DNA of 64,000 nucleotides from Beijerinckia mobilis (GCF_000745425.1 NZ_KN050689.1:92368-156367), one strand, 5' to 3'; shown: positions 38,873 to 48,674, counted from the first letter of the stretch. Numbers and translations are program-made. The notes: a model not told the origin generated them from the letters alone.

Positions 38873-39784
38873 TCAGTTGGTCTTGGATCCGGGTGCCAGC
38901 AATTGCCCGACCGTCTCACCAATGCGTTCTAATAATCCTGCCGCCCGATAGCCAAATGTCTGCGCAAACAAACCGCTCTCAAGTTCCGAATTGGCCGGCC
39001 GTTTCGCCGGCGTCGGGTAGTCCGTCGTGGAGATTGCCTCGACCTTCGGCTTTTTGCCTGTGTACACCGCCTGCGCCTCGATGATCCTTTCGGCGAAGGC
39101 ATGCCATGTCAGTGTCTCACTACCGCCAAAATGATAGGTGCCCCAGGGCGCCGCGGCTTCGTTTGCGAGCACCCTGTCGATGGCGAAGATTGCCTTGGCA
39201 ATATCCGCCGTCGCGGTCGGGCAGCCACGCTGGTCGGCGACCACGCGCAGGTGATCGCGCTCTTTCGCCAGCCGCAACATGGTTTTCAGGAAATTGGCAC
39301 CATAGGGGCCAAACACCCAGGCTGTCCGCAGAATGATATGCTTCGGGGCAATCGCGCGGACCTTTGCCTCGCCTTCAGCCTTGGTGCTGCCGTAGATGCC
39401 GAGCGGCGCGATCGGATCGCTTTCCACATAGGCACCCTGTTTACTGCCATCGAAGACGTAATCGGTCGAAATATGGATGAGCGGCACATCAGCGGCATTG
39501 GCGGCTCTCGCGACATTTTCAGCGCCGAGAACATTGCCGCGAAAAGCCGCTTCCGGTTCATTCTCCGCCTTGTCGACGGCGGTGAAGGCCGCCGCATTCA
39601 GAATGAGACGCGGCTTTGTCGCCTCGATTGCACGGGAGACAGCATCGGCATCGGCAATATCTGCCTCACCGCGCGTAAGCCCCACGGCGGGAAGGCCCGC
39701 CGCCCTGGCGCGGACGAGCACCTCCTGGCCGAGCTGTCCGCCGGCACCGAAGACGAGAATGGGAGCTTCAGGCGACCTTGCCAA
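38873..39784 (-). CDS. rfbD: dTDP-4-dehydrorhamnose reductase
   Basis: RfbD reduces dTDP-4-keto-L-rhamnose to dTDP-L-rhamnose. The roughly 303-residue SDR protein has [23 protein letters not shown], the YGSTKAEGE catalytic Tyr-Lys pair, and [17 protein letters not shown]. No ATG fits; a TTG at 39784 with GGGAGG 5 nt upstream is the best start, overlapping rfbB by 17 nt. A GTG at 39799 is the alternative. It is the last gene of rfbC-rfbB-rfbD. Confidence 0.92.
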   Translation of the reverse strand: MARSPEAPILVFGAGGQLGQEVLVRARAAGLPAVGLTRGEADIADADAVSRAIEATKPRLILNAAAFTAVDKAENEPEAAFRGNVLGAENVARAANAADVPLIHISTDYVFDGSKQGAYVESDPIAPLGIYGSTKAEGEAKVRAIAPKHIILRTAWVFGPYGANFLKTMLRLAKERDHLRVVADQRGCPTATADIAKAIFAIDRVLANEAAAPWGTYHFGGSETLTWHAFAERIIEAQAVYTGKKPKVEAISTTDYPTPAKRPANSELESGLFAQTFGYRAAGLLERIGETVGQLLAPGSKTN

Positions 39785-40853
39785 TGCTGCCTCCCTCACT
39801 CCCAACACCCAGCCTTTCACCGCGATAGAGACCGGAGCGTATGCGGGTCCACCAGTCGGGATTATCGAGATACCAGCGCACCGTCTTGCGCAGGCCGGTC
39901 TCGAAGGTCTCGCGCGGCTCCCAGCCGAGTTCCCGCTTGATCTTGCTCGCATCGATGGCATAGCGCGCATCGTGGCCGGGCCTGTCAGTCACGAAAGTGA
40001 TGAGTTTTTCCCGCGGGCCGATCGTGGCATCGGGTGCCATCTCGTCGACCAAGGCACAGACCGTCCGCACGACATCAATATTGGCGCGCTCGTTCCAGCC
40101 GCCGACATTATAGCTCTCGCCCGGCACGCCTTTTTCGGCAATGGTGACGAGCGCGCGGGCATGATCCTCGACATAGAGCCAATCACGCACATTCCGGCCG
40201 TTGCCATAGACCGGCAGCGGCTTGCCCTCGAGCGCGTTGAGGATCATGAGCGGAATGAGCTTTTCGGGGAAATGATAGGGCCCGTAATTGTTCGAGCAAT
40301 TGGATGTCACTGTCGGCAGGCCATAGGTATGACCCCAGGCGCGCACCAGATGATCGGACCCGGCCTTCGAGGCCGAATAGGGCGAATTGGGCTGGTAAGA
40401 TGTCGTCTCGGAAAAGAAACCGTCCGCGCCGAGCGAGCCGAACACCTCATCCGTCGAAACGTGATGAAAGCGGAAGCCCGGTTTCTCGGCATCGGACAGG
40501 CCCTGCCAGAAAGTCCGCGCCGCCTCGAGCAAAGTGAAGGTGCCCACGAGATTGGTCTCGATGAAGGCGGCCGGCCCATCGATCGAGCGATCGACATGGC
40601 TCTCGGCGGCAAGATGCATCAGGACATCGGGCCGGTAACTATTGACGAGACCACCCACGGCGTCGCGGTCGCAAATATCGATCTGCTCGAAACGATAACG
40701 CGAATTTTGGGCGACGGGGGCCAGATTGTCGAGATTGCCGGCATAAGTGAGCTTATCGAGCACACAGACTTCATGCGGCGTGTCATCAATCAGATGCCGC
40801 ACGACCGCCGAACCGATGAAACCGGCCCCGCCGGTGACGAGAAACCGGCTCAT
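39768..40853 (-). CDS. rfbB: dTDP-glucose 4,6-dehydratase
   Basis: RfbB makes dTDP-4-keto-6-deoxyglucose in the dTDP-rhamnose pathway. The 361-residue extended SDR has the NAD site [24 protein letters not shown], the active-site [10 protein letters not shown] with Thr-Asp-Glu, [12 protein letters not shown] and [17 protein letters not shown]. The start overlaps the rfbC stop by 4 nt. Confidence 0.96.
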   Translation of the reverse strand: MSRFLVTGGAGFIGSAVVRHLIDDTPHEVCVLDKLTYAGNLDNLAPVAQNSRYRFEQIDICDRDAVGGLVNSYRPDVLMHLAAESHVDRSIDGPAAFIETNLVGTFTLLEAARTFWQGLSDAEKPGFRFHHVSTDEVFGSLGADGFFSETTSYQPNSPYSASKAGSDHLVRAWGHTYGLPTVTSNCSNNYGPYHFPEKLIPLMILNALEGKPLPVYGNGRNVRDWLYVEDHARALVTIAEKGVPGESYNVGGWNERANIDVVRTVCALVDEMAPDATIGPREKLITFVTDRPGHDARYAIDASKIKRELGWEPRETFETGLRKTVRWYLDNPDWWTRIRSGLYRGERLGVGSEGGSIGKVA

Positions 40854-41425
40854 GCCGTGGCCTCATAGGTGAAGGGGGACTGGAAATCGCGCAGGAACGG
40901 CGCCTTGGCGTCCTTGTCCGAGACAAGCGCCGCCACGCCATCAAGCGGCCATGCGACGCCAATATCCGGATCGTCGAAACGCAGGCCGGCATCGCAGCCG
41001 GGTGCATAGAAACCATCGACCTTATAGGCGACTTCCGTATCCGGCACGAGCGTGCAGAAGCCGTGGGCAAAGCCGCGCGGCACGAAGAGCTGCTCGCCAG
41101 CCTCTCCGGTGAGCGTCGCGCCACACCATTTTCCATAGGTGGGGCTGCCCTGCCGCAGATCGACGGCCACGTCGAAAATTGCGCCGCGCAGCACCCTCAC
41201 GAGTTTCGCCTGCGGCTCCGGCGGCGTCTGGAAATGCAAGCCGCGAATGGTCCCCTTCTGGGCGGAAAGCGACTGATTATCCTGCACGAAGGTGCAGCCG
41301 ATACCGGCCTCCTGGTAGGCACGCAGATTGTAAGTCTCGCTGAAATAGCCGCGCGCATCGCCGAACTTTTTCGGCCTGATCAATAAAACACCTGGAATTG
41401 CAAGCTTTTCGACGTCCAAAGCCAT
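40850..41425 (-). CDS. rfbC: dTDP-4-dehydrorhamnose 3,5-epimerase
   Basis: This 191-residue cupin-fold epimerase has [40 protein letters not shown] with the catalytic His region, [15 protein letters not shown], and VPRGFAHGF. It is the first of three overlapping rfb genes. The first enzyme of the pathway, the thymidylyltransferase RfbA, is not in the window and must be encoded elsewhere if the pathway works. Confidence 0.95.
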   Translation of the reverse strand: MALDVEKLAIPGVLLIRPKKFGDARGYFSETYNLRAYQEAGIGCTFVQDNQSLSAQKGTIRGLHFQTPPEPQAKLVRVLRGAIFDVAVDLRQGSPTYGKWCGATLTGEAGEQLFVPRGFAHGFCTLVPDTEVAYKVDGFYAPGCDAGLRFDDPDIGVAWPLDGVAALVSDKDAKAPFLRDFQSPFTYEATA

Positions 41426-41524
41426 GCGCTATGGGCTCCTCGATGGGGCATCATTAATCGGCAGGAATTTGCGTCTTTTGCCCCGATTATGCTCGCATGT
41501 CCACCGGGTCGATTGGAGGGAAGA

Positions 41525-41743
41525 ATGGATGGTCTAACGCTCTTCGGGCTTTTCGCCGTCAGCGCCATGCTGGCCACTTATGCGTTCGAGGACCGCTCCC
41601 CCTGGCTTACGCTGGCTTTCGCCGCATCCTGTGCGCTCGGCTCGGCTTACGGCTTTCTCCAGGGCGCCTGGCCCTTCGGTCTCGTGGAAGGGGTCTGGTC
41701 ACTCGTCGCGCTCGGCAAATTCCGGCACAGACTCAAAGCGTGA
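41525..41743 (+). CDS. Small conserved membrane protein
   Basis: The 72-residue product has two to three hydrophobic helices: LTLFGLFAVSAMLATYAFE, WLTLAFAASCALGSAYGFLQG and FGLVEGVWSLVAL. Small proteins with the words EDRSPW and GSAYGFLQGAWPFGLVE are, from memory, frequent in Hyphomicrobiales and of unknown function. GGAGGG lies 4 nt before the ATG at 41525. Confidence 0.75.
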   Translation: MDGLTLFGLFAVSAMLATYAFEDRSPWLTLAFAASCALGSAYGFLQGAWPFGLVEGVWSLVALGKFRHRLKA

Positions 41744-41787
41744 ATCCATGCCGGGCTGATCGGCGGGAGAGGATCAGAGAGTCACGA

Positions 41788-43341
41788 TCAGAACGTGACG
41801 TTGGCATGGAGGCCGAAGATGAGAATATCGCCGATTTTATAGCCGGTATCGGGATTGGGGATACCGCCGCCAGGGTTCCAGACATATTGGAAATCCGGCT
41901 GGAGCGTCAGCCAGGGCGTCAACTGCGCCTGATAGGTCAGTTCGAAATGATGCTCGGTTCCGCGGATCGGATAATTGGATCCGGAATAATAGAGATTGTC
42001 CCAGCTCAGGCCACTGGCGCGGTTACTGACATGGCCCATACCGTAGCCGATTCCGAATGTATCATTGTCACGGCCGGGCAGGGGCGCCTTCAGCGAAAAG
42101 CCGGTATCGACACTGACATCGACGACATTGCGGTCGCCTCCATTACCGGTGGCACGGGCAAAAAAGCCGAGTGCGGTGGGAGACTCAGGATCGGGGCGCC
42201 AGATCATCTGGTCCATGATGCCGTAAAGCATCCAATTGCCCTTGCGCATGGCCGGATAACCATTGCTGTCCGGCGAGGCCAGAGAAACGCCCCGGGTATC
42301 ATAACGCTCATCGGGAAACGAGGCCGTGTCGTAATAACCGCCGAGCTTATAGATGCCTGGCAACCCGTCCTTGCCATCCTTCGCGCCCCAGAAGCTCGTG
42401 ACATATTGCATTTCGCCGATCAGCAGGGCTCCGGTGTTCAGGTTGAAATTATTGCCGCCCGGATGCACCGTCTGGTTCGAGGGGTCGTTCGCATTGACAA
42501 AGGCGTGGCCGGACGGATTATCGTCCGTCGCCGCGAACATGAAGGTCCATTGGTCATTGGGCCGGTAGCGCAACCGGACGCCTGGTGCCGCCAGTGGCCA
42601 CGACGGCCCTCCGGAATAAAGATTGATGGACGGAGCGAGCGGCCAGCCGAAGGAAGCATTTAGAAACAAGGAGGCATATTGGCTGATGAGAAACTCGGTA
42701 TCGAGATCCATCTGGCCGATCTTGACGTCGATCTTGTTGTCGAGGAAGCCCTGCTGATACCACAATTCGAACAGACGCGTCGAACGCATACCTTCGAAGC
42801 CGCTGGTCGGATTGAAGACGCCAAGTTGCGAATACATGCTGATTGGATGGCCATGGATCAGCAGGCCGCTGACGTTGAAAACACCATCCTCGAAGCCGAT
42901 TGTCTTTTCGAGATCGGCGGTGAGCGTCATTGCCAGCACGCCATTGAATGCCGGCCGCTGTTTGGTGCCACCGGTGGTATTGCCCCAGAGTTCCGCAATC
43001 TCATTGACGCTGAGGGTCACGCCATATTTGTCGAGCCAGGTTCTTAGCCCGCCGATATCACCAAGCAGATTGCCGCTAGTGTCGAGTTTACCGTGCGTCT
43101 CGTTATCGGGCGGTGTCCGCGAGGTCGAAATGGCTACAGTTGCCGGACTGATCTGACTCACGGCCGCAGCGCTTCCCTCAAGCGCGGCGCGGTTCTGATC
43201 CAGTTGAAACACCGGAAGATCCTGCGCATACGCATTGACGGCCGCACCAAGAGTGAAAACACAAAGACCGCCGTAAATGCCGCAGCGCATCACTCTCGCG
43301 AACCGCACGAAACACGGCCCGGAATGGCGTCCTTTGATCAT
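41788..43341 (-). CDS. Carbohydrate-selective porin, OprB family
   Basis: This 517-residue outer-membrane beta-barrel has a signal peptide ending near NAYAQ. The mature part contains LRTWLDKYGVTLSVNEIAELWGN, the OprB signature for the barrel start, repeated amphipathic strands, and a C-terminal ILIFGLHANVTF ending in Phe. OprB porins pass sugars and other polyols. The ATG at 43341 has AGAGGCGAG upstream. It lies 104 bp downstream of the P19-like gene on the same strand. Confidence 0.9.
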   Translation of the reverse strand: MIKGRHSGPCFVRFARVMRCGIYGGLCVFTLGAAVNAYAQDLPVFQLDQNRAALEGSAAAVSQISPATVAISTSRTPPDNETHGKLDTSGNLLGDIGGLRTWLDKYGVTLSVNEIAELWGNTTGGTKQRPAFNGVLAMTLTADLEKTIGFEDGVFNVSGLLIHGHPISMYSQLGVFNPTSGFEGMRSTRLFELWYQQGFLDNKIDVKIGQMDLDTEFLISQYASLFLNASFGWPLAPSINLYSGGPSWPLAAPGVRLRYRPNDQWTFMFAATDDNPSGHAFVNANDPSNQTVHPGGNNFNLNTGALLIGEMQYVTSFWGAKDGKDGLPGIYKLGGYYDTASFPDERYDTRGVSLASPDSNGYPAMRKGNWMLYGIMDQMIWRPDPESPTALGFFARATGNGGDRNVVDVSVDTGFSLKAPLPGRDNDTFGIGYGMGHVSNRASGLSWDNLYYSGSNYPIRGTEHHFELTYQAQLTPWLTLQPDFQYVWNPGGGIPNPDTGYKIGDILIFGLHANVTF

Positions 43342-43445
43342 CTCTCGCCTCTCATAACGAAGCCATTCTCCCTCGCTCGATGGCATGTGGAGGCTTCCTC
43401 GACACTCTTGGTCATCAACGGCATGGAACGAACGACAGGGACCGA

Positions 43446-43988
43446 TCAATATCCACCCTTCTTACCAATGCCGGCATAGGTGAATTCGAAACTGACCGAA
43501 AAGGGCTTGAACCAGGGACCGACACCGGTTTCCTTGTCGATATGGCGGCCGAAATGCACGTGCGGATTGTCACCCGGCGACGTGATGGTCAATGTCAATT
43601 TGTATTTCCCGGGCCCCATCAATTTGACATTGTCGCCATAATGCGGCCCGTCGTTAGCGACCATGGGCATGAAGACGCCCTTTTTCGTCTGTTGGTCATT
43701 GAGTTTCGTCAGTTCATAATCGACGCCGAGATAGGGCATCCAATCGCCTTCCGCGAAACCATTCGGATTGTTCTTGGCCGCCTTGATATCGGCTTCAAGA
43801 TGGACATCCGTTTCCGCGGCCGGCGCCATCATGCCCGCGGGATCCATTTCGATCGGCTGGAGATAAACCGCCCCAATTTCAAGGCCATTTTCATTCTGCG
43901 GCTTACCGATGGGATATTCCTTGGCGACGGCCGGGGCGAGAATGCCGGAAATGCTTGCCGCAGAAATCAGAGTCAGAGCCAGCCGCAT
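43446..43988 (-). CDS. P19/Tp34-type periplasmic iron-uptake protein
   Basis: This 180-residue protein has a signal peptide cut near AVA-KEYPIG. The mature protein matches the P19/FetP family: GLEIGAVYLQPIEMDP, DVHLEADIKAAKNNPNGF, GDWMPYLGVDYELTK, GPHYGDNVKLMGPGKY and NPHVHFGRHIDKETGVGPWF. Family members bind copper and iron through His and Met and assist an FTR1-type iron permease (FetM). No such permease is in the window, so this copy is an orphan here. The oprB-like gene follows. Confidence 0.88.
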   Translation of the reverse strand: MRLALTLISAASISGILAPAVAKEYPIGKPQNENGLEIGAVYLQPIEMDPAGMMAPAAETDVHLEADIKAAKNNPNGFAEGDWMPYLGVDYELTKLNDQQTKKGVFMPMVANDGPHYGDNVKLMGPGKYKLTLTITSPGDNPHVHFGRHIDKETGVGPWFKPFSVSFEFTYAGIGKKGGY

Positions 43989-44042
43989 GAATCAGTCATC
44001 CTATCATTTGCTCTATTATCTGGACGCCCACCTATGCAGGCG

Positions 44043-44058
44043 GTCACAATATGGTGAC
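44043..44058 (-). promoter_or_regulatory. Inverted repeat upstream of the P19-like gene
   Basis: GTCAC-AATATG-GTGAC has perfect 5-bp arms about 55 bp before the start codon. It could be an operator for the P19/porin pair. It does not match a Fur box or the CRP consensus. A TCAC-N6-GTGA core of the same spacing occurs at 27514-27527. Confidence 0.3.
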
Positions 44059-44650
44059 ATTAATCGCTTACTTCATGCCGTCAATTAAAATACACAATTC
44101 CATTCTTTTTTACTTTTTAATAAATCTAAACTTTGTCATACTCATAGTTTCTTAGAAGTATTCTTGTCTCGCACAGACTATTATGACTTGAAGAAGCTGG
44201 ATAGTCTGCTGCAGAAATAGCTAAAAATGCCTGAGCAATGCTTACTGACATCGCACTTTGCTTACTTTCCTTCCATGGGCAGTAAGCATTGGATTGGCTC
44301 CCAATATTCGAAACGCCTTATTCAAGGCACGTTATTCAAGGCGAAGTCTTCCGCAAGAGCCAACCGCTCTCAACTTCCTCCATCGAAACATTATGACATC
44401 GGCACCAATGAGCAACGGCAAGGCATCAAGCCAAAGCAGGCACCGCCTTCGGGATGATCTTAATGCGCTTTCAAACGATGCGGACATCACAATTGGTTCG
44501 ATTTGAACAGTCCATGCTCCGGAACGGGCAAGTCGACGCTGCAAGCCTCTCAACACCGCGATACAAGGTTTGCACCAGGCAGCATTTTCCCTTCCCGTAA
44601 CGGACGATCCGTCTCGTATATCGGGCGATGATTCTCAAGCGTCAATTCGA

Positions 44651-44682
44651 GAAGACAGGGCGGCTTCTGACGCCCTGTCTTC
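44651..44682. terminator. Perfect 12-bp hairpin with AGACAGGG stem
   Basis: GAAGACAGGGCG and CGCCCTGTCTTC are perfect arms around GCTTCTGA. It lies 170 bp beyond the phoD stop on the downstream side. The stem core is shared with 35918-35962 and 48844-48880. Confidence 0.45.
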
Positions 44683-44742
44683 CGGATTTCGCCCCAGCCG
44701 GATCCGGCCAGAACTCACCGATCCCAACGTGTGCTGATCGAT

Positions 44743-44760
44743 GAGGTCCGGCGGGAAGCC
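44743..44760. repeat. Repeated 18-bp intergenic word (copy 2)
   Basis: GAGGTCCGGCGGGAAGCC is identical to 36416-36433, followed by a GC-rich stretch with GGCCAAATCCCGG. Confidence 0.45.
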
Positions 44761-44804
44761 GCCGTCCAGCGGCTGCCGGGGCCAAATCCCGGCAAACCGG
44801 TCGC

Positions 44805-44839
44805 GCAAATCTCAAACAAATATATTCATCGAGATTTGC
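44805..44839 (-). terminator. Hairpin just after phoD
   Basis: GCAAATCTC and GAGATTTGC are perfect 9-bp arms around 17 nt, ending 13 nt from the phoD stop. It lacks a T-run and may serve as a 3' end stabiliser. Confidence 0.4.
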
Positions 44840-44851
44840 TTTCCGAGCGCC

Positions 44852-46507
44852 TTAGCGTTGCGGCTGCAGCGTCTTGGTGAATTGCGAGACGCCGTCGAGG
44901 TCACGCAGATCGACCGTCAGCGCGCGGGAATAGGGGTCGATATTGATCTCACCGAAGAACTGATAGCCGGCGAGCGGCGAGGCATTGGCATAGGGCGGCG
45001 CCTTCTGGAAGACCAGTTCCGGACCGAATGTTTCATCGAGTGCATTCGGGCCGAAGCTGCCTGCATTGAGCGGACCGGCGACGAATTCCCAGAAGGGGTC
45101 GAAATTCTTGTAGAAAGCACGGTCCGGATGATAATGATGCGCCGCGCAATAATGCACATCGGTGGTGATCCAGACGACATTGCGCACGCCAGCCTGTTTG
45201 ATACGGGTGAGCAGGCGGCCGATTTCCAGCTCGCGCCCGGCCGCAGGGCCGTCGACGCCATTGGCGATCGCCTCCCATTTCGCGCGGCCCTCGGCATCCT
45301 TGCCATCGGAAACATAAAGACCAATCGGCATGTCGGCGGAGATCACTTTCCAGGTCGCGCGCGAAAAGGCGAGCTTGTTGACGAGCCATTCGAGCTGCTC
45401 GTTGCCGATGAAGGCCGTATCCTTGCTTTCCGTGGTCTGCAGATTATAGCTGTTGGCGCCGCGATAGGTGCGCATGTCGAGAACAAAAACTTCGACCAGT
45501 GGGCCGTAGGGAATCGTGCGATAAACGCGATGCGACAGCCCTTCCTGATCGAGCTCCCAGTTTTCCTGGAGCGTGAGGGAAGCCCAGGTCTTTTCGAAGG
45601 TTGCGGGCTGCCAGCGCATCGGCGCGTTTTCGAGGAAGGCGCGGCGTCCACGCGAAACGAGCACGCGCACGTCCTTTTCCGTGTAGCGCGTATCGGCTGA
45701 AATATCCTTCGATTCCGACCAATTGTTGCAGATCTCGTGGTCATCCCATTGCATGACCTGCGGCACCTGCCGCGCGAAACGGCGGACATTATCGTCGAGG
45801 AGCGTATAGCGGTGACGGCCGCGATATTCCTTCAAGGTTTCGGCAACCTTGCTCACCTCTTCGGTGACGACATTCTTCCAGATCTGGCCGTTTTCAGCCG
45901 TCACCTCCGGCAGGATGGGACCATCGGCATAAATGGTGTCACCGTTGTGCACGAAGAAATCGGGATCACGCTGGCGCATGGTCTCATGCATGCGTGTGCC
46001 GCCGATTTCCGGATTGATACCCCAGCCCTGGCCGTTCATGTCGCCCGACCACAGGAAACGCACGGGGCGATCCGCGACGACGGAAGGCGTGCGGAACGTG
46101 CCTTCCATCCACGGGCCGAGGCTGCCACCGGGACCCCTGGCGCCGTCGGGCAGTTCGAAAGCGACACGCACATGATAGGCTTGGCCGGGGGCGAGGCCGT
46201 TGAGCAGAAGGCGGCTCGTCAGATCGGTGGCTTCGGTGGCGAGCGGCGCCTGGCGCCGCAGCACATGGCGGAATTCCGGGTCGGTGGCGACCTCGACGAT
46301 CATCCGCCCGGGGCTGTCCGCGCGGGCCCAGACCTGAATGCCGTCATGGGACGGATCGCCGGTCTGCAGATCGAGCGGGCTCGGCCGATTGGCGGCGACG
46401 ATGGCAGGGGCGGCAAAAGTCGCGGTGGGAAGGCCGAGCGTTCCAAGGCCAAGGGAAACACCGGCATCGCGCAGAAACTGGCGGCGATTGGATTCGGAAG
46501 AAGACAT
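44852..46507 (-). CDS. phoD: PhoD-type alkaline phosphatase/phosphodiesterase (Tat-exported)
   Basis: This 551-residue protein begins SSSESNRRQFLRDAGVSLG, a Tat signal with the RRxFL core. An N-terminal Ig-like domain (residues about 40-140) precedes the metallophosphatase domain, which has SGDMNGQGWG, FFVHNGDTIYADG, QWDDHEICNNW and WITTDVHYC, expected ligands for the Ca/Fe centre. It hydrolyses phosphate esters or diesters in the periplasm. A PHO-box-like element may lie upstream. Its neighbours are unrelated genes. Confidence 0.93.
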   Translation of the reverse strand: MSSSESNRRQFLRDAGVSLGLGTLGLPTATFAAPAIVAANRPSPLDLQTGDPSHDGIQVWARADSPGRMIVEVATDPEFRHVLRRQAPLATEATDLTSRLLLNGLAPGQAYHVRVAFELPDGARGPGGSLGPWMEGTFRTPSVVADRPVRFLWSGDMNGQGWGINPEIGGTRMHETMRQRDPDFFVHNGDTIYADGPILPEVTAENGQIWKNVVTEEVSKVAETLKEYRGRHRYTLLDDNVRRFARQVPQVMQWDDHEICNNWSESKDISADTRYTEKDVRVLVSRGRRAFLENAPMRWQPATFEKTWASLTLQENWELDQEGLSHRVYRTIPYGPLVEVFVLDMRTYRGANSYNLQTTESKDTAFIGNEQLEWLVNKLAFSRATWKVISADMPIGLYVSDGKDAEGRAKWEAIANGVDGPAAGRELEIGRLLTRIKQAGVRNVVWITTDVHYCAAHHYHPDRAFYKNFDPFWEFVAGPLNAGSFGPNALDETFGPELVFQKAPPYANASPLAGYQFFGEINIDPYSRALTVDLRDLDGVSQFTKTLQPQR

Positions 46508-46816
46508 GATGGGGCATGTTCCTGTCTAGACTATCGGAACTGACGGCGCTGCAACGTCAGCGCGGCCGTTGTCGCGATATTCGATGACAGGCCTTTAACG
46601 CTTTTGTGATACTCAATGGCCAGACGGATATTTTACCTTAAATTCCATTGGCTTATAGATTTTTCGATTTGAGAAAAACCGCCATTCGCTCCAGGACAAT
46701 CGAAAATGCTCTAATTTTTTAATTGAAGCAGATGGAAACATCCGAACGCGCCCCCTGCCATGGCTCTTCTCTTCAACATCCTCCGGCAGACACTGAGAAT
46801 GGGTCAGATCAAAGGG
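46508..46816. other. Intergenic region between phoD and the RecD-like helicase gene
   Basis: No gene is seen in 309 bp. CTGTCAT followed 4 nt later by TATCGCG on the minus strand (46573-46590) is a one-sided match to the PHO box, about 70 bp before the phoD start. An AT-rich run (46610-46725) follows. Confidence 0.35.
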
Positions 46817-47908
46817 TCAAACAACAAGAACGAGATGTTCGGCGGCGCGGGTGATACCGGTATAGAGCCAGCGGCTGCGATGTTCACGGAAAGCGAAACT
46901 TTCGTCGAACAGAACGAGCCGGTTCCATTGCGAGCCCTGGGCCTTGTGAACCGTCAATGCATAGCCGTAATCGAATTCATCCGAACTCCGGCGCTGCTGA
47001 TAAGTCAGGTTTTCCTCGGTCCCCTCGAAGAAATCGGGCAGGATGCCGAGCCGCAATGGACGGCGGCTTTGGTCTTCCTCCGGCACGGCATCGAGCTGCA
47101 GCTTCTTCCGGCGCATCCCCGCATTGGCCTTCACAACCCAGAGGCCGCCATTGAGCAATCCTTTGGTCTTGTCATTGCGCAGGCAGACCAATTTGTCGCC
47201 GATTTCGGGCAAAGGCTGTTCATGACCGAACAATTGCCGCAAGCGGCGGTTGTAGGCGCGCCGCGTCTTGTTGAGGCCGACCAGCACCTGATCCGCGCGC
47301 GTGACCAGACTGGCGTCGATCGCGTCGCGGCCAATGACCACGCTCTCGCCGTAACTGCCCTTCGCCAGATTGCCGCCCTCGCGTATGCGCATCGACATAT
47401 GAATGATCGGATTATCCGCGGCCTGCCGGTGTACATCGGTCAGCATGATGTCGGGCTCGGCTTCGGTGAAGAAACCACCGCCCTTGACCGGCGGCAATTG
47501 CGCCGGATCCCCCAGCACCAGCACCGGCTTGCCGAATGAAAGAAGATCGCGGCCGAGTTCCTCATCGACCATGGAACATTCATCGATGACGACGAGCCCT
47601 GCCTTGGCCACGGGGCTCTCGTCATTCAACACGAAGGAAGGGGTTTCCGCCTCGACGCCGCGGCTGCGATAGATGAGGCTATGAATGGTGCGCGCATCCT
47701 CGCAGCCCTTGGAACGCAGCACCAGGGCCGCCTTGCCGGTGAAGGCCGCGAAAGCGACGGTTTCGTCGAGATCCTCGGCAATGCGGCGGGCCAGCGTGGT
47801 CTTGCCGGTTCCGGCATAGCCAAACAGCCGGAACACCTGCGGCTCGCCCCGTTTCAGCCAGGCTTTTACCGCCTGCAGGGCCGCATCCTGTTGCGGCGAC
47901 CAGATCAT
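46817..47908 (-). CDS. RecD/Dda-like SF1B DNA helicase
   Basis: This compact 363-residue helicase has Walker A GYAGTGKTTLARRIA (about 30-44), a DEXX-type DECSMVDEEL, motif III LVLGDPAQLPPV, ALTVHKAQGSQW and the terminal LYTGITRAAEHLVLV. It resembles phage Dda and short RecD2 proteins, which move 5' to 3'. It lacks RecBC partners nearby. GAGGAGG lies about 12 nt before the ATG. A general DNA repair or replication accessory role is likely. Confidence 0.88.
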   Translation of the reverse strand: MIWSPQQDAALQAVKAWLKRGEPQVFRLFGYAGTGKTTLARRIAEDLDETVAFAAFTGKAALVLRSKGCEDARTIHSLIYRSRGVEAETPSFVLNDESPVAKAGLVVIDECSMVDEELGRDLLSFGKPVLVLGDPAQLPPVKGGGFFTEAEPDIMLTDVHRQAADNPIIHMSMRIREGGNLAKGSYGESVVIGRDAIDASLVTRADQVLVGLNKTRRAYNRRLRQLFGHEQPLPEIGDKLVCLRNDKTKGLLNGGLWVVKANAGMRRKKLQLDAVPEEDQSRRPLRLGILPDFFEGTEENLTYQQRRSSDEFDYGYALTVHKAQGSQWNRLVLFDESFAFREHRSRWLYTGITRAAEHLVLVV

Positions 47909-48017
47909 GACCCGCTCACCGGCCTCCTCGTCTCAAGGAAGCGGTTTATAGCGACAAAGCGGATTCTGCGTCAAATGGAGGAACAACCTGCACCCCTCGC
48001 GTCCAAACGATCTGGCA

Positions 48018-48674
48018 TCAGTGCACCGGCTCGACCCAGACGTCGCTCTGGCGGATACGCTCGAGCAGCGCCTCGGGGTCGAATTTCCTAAAGCCCGCGG
48101 GGATTTCGAACAGTGCTGCATCGGGCGTCTCGTCCCGGATCGAGACGAGATCGATCAGGCTGCCGTCGGCACGACGCAGGCGGACGGGAAAGGCACGGTC
48201 GACATCGATCCAGCACCAGAGCGGAGAATAACGACGAGACTCGAGCCGGTATTTTCTGAGGCGAATGGTGCCATCGATTTCCTCGCCGGCAAAAACACAT
48301 TGCCACGCCGTTTCAGGCTGCGGCACGGCGGCAATTTTCGCCATGGCCCGCCATTGCCGGCAGGGATCCAGAGGATCCACGGGAACGAAGATCTGCGACA
48401 GGATCGTCGATTGGCGCGCTTCCATGAATTGGCGGCGCGGCGACTGCACCAGAACCGCCGTGCCTTGCGCGGGATCGAGCACGAAGAAGGACTGACGAAA
48501 GTCCGGCAGCTCGAGCCGGACCCTCTTTCCATCGAAAAAAAGCTTTCCGGTCGCCTCCTTCAGACCTCCATCAACTCCATGGAAGAGAAGCATGGCGGAA
48601 AAGGATTGTGTCCGCGCGAACGCCGGCGCCGCGAACAGGATCATGAAACCGAGAATTGTCAGAATAGGCTTCAT
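48018..48674 (-). CDS. Exported LolA-like/DUF4412-type protein
   Basis: This 218-residue protein has a signal peptide (MKPILTILGFMILFAAPAFA). The mature part shows alternating beta strands as in LolA-fold proteins: FSAMLLFHGVDGGLKEATGKLFFDGKRVRLEL, FFVLDPAQGTAVLVQSPRRQFME and FPVRLRRADGSLIDL. That fold has a lipid-binding half-barrel; the family is not firmly identified. Two Cys pairs (PCRQW, QCVF, LWCW) may form disulfides. The ribosome binding site is weak. Confidence 0.65.
   Translation of the reverse strand: MKPILTILGFMILFAAPAFARTQSFSAMLLFHGVDGGLKEATGKLFFDGKRVRLELPDFRQSFFVLDPAQGTAVLVQSPRRQFMEARQSTILSQIFVPVDPLDPCRQWRAMAKIAAVPQPETAWQCVFAGEEIDGTIRLRKYRLESRRYSPLWCWIDVDRAFPVRLRRADGSLIDLVSIRDETPDAALFEIPAGFRKFDPEALLERIRQSDVWVEPVH

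Larger units (their letters stand above)
43989..44851. other. Intergenic region between the P19-like gene and phoD
   Basis: No gene is supported in 863 bp. It contains the inverted repeat GTCAC-N6-GTGAC at 44043-44058 in the P19 promoter region, an AT-rich stretch (44085-44160), a hairpin at 44651, the 18-bp word at 44743, and a hairpin just past the phoD stop. Confidence 0.55.
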
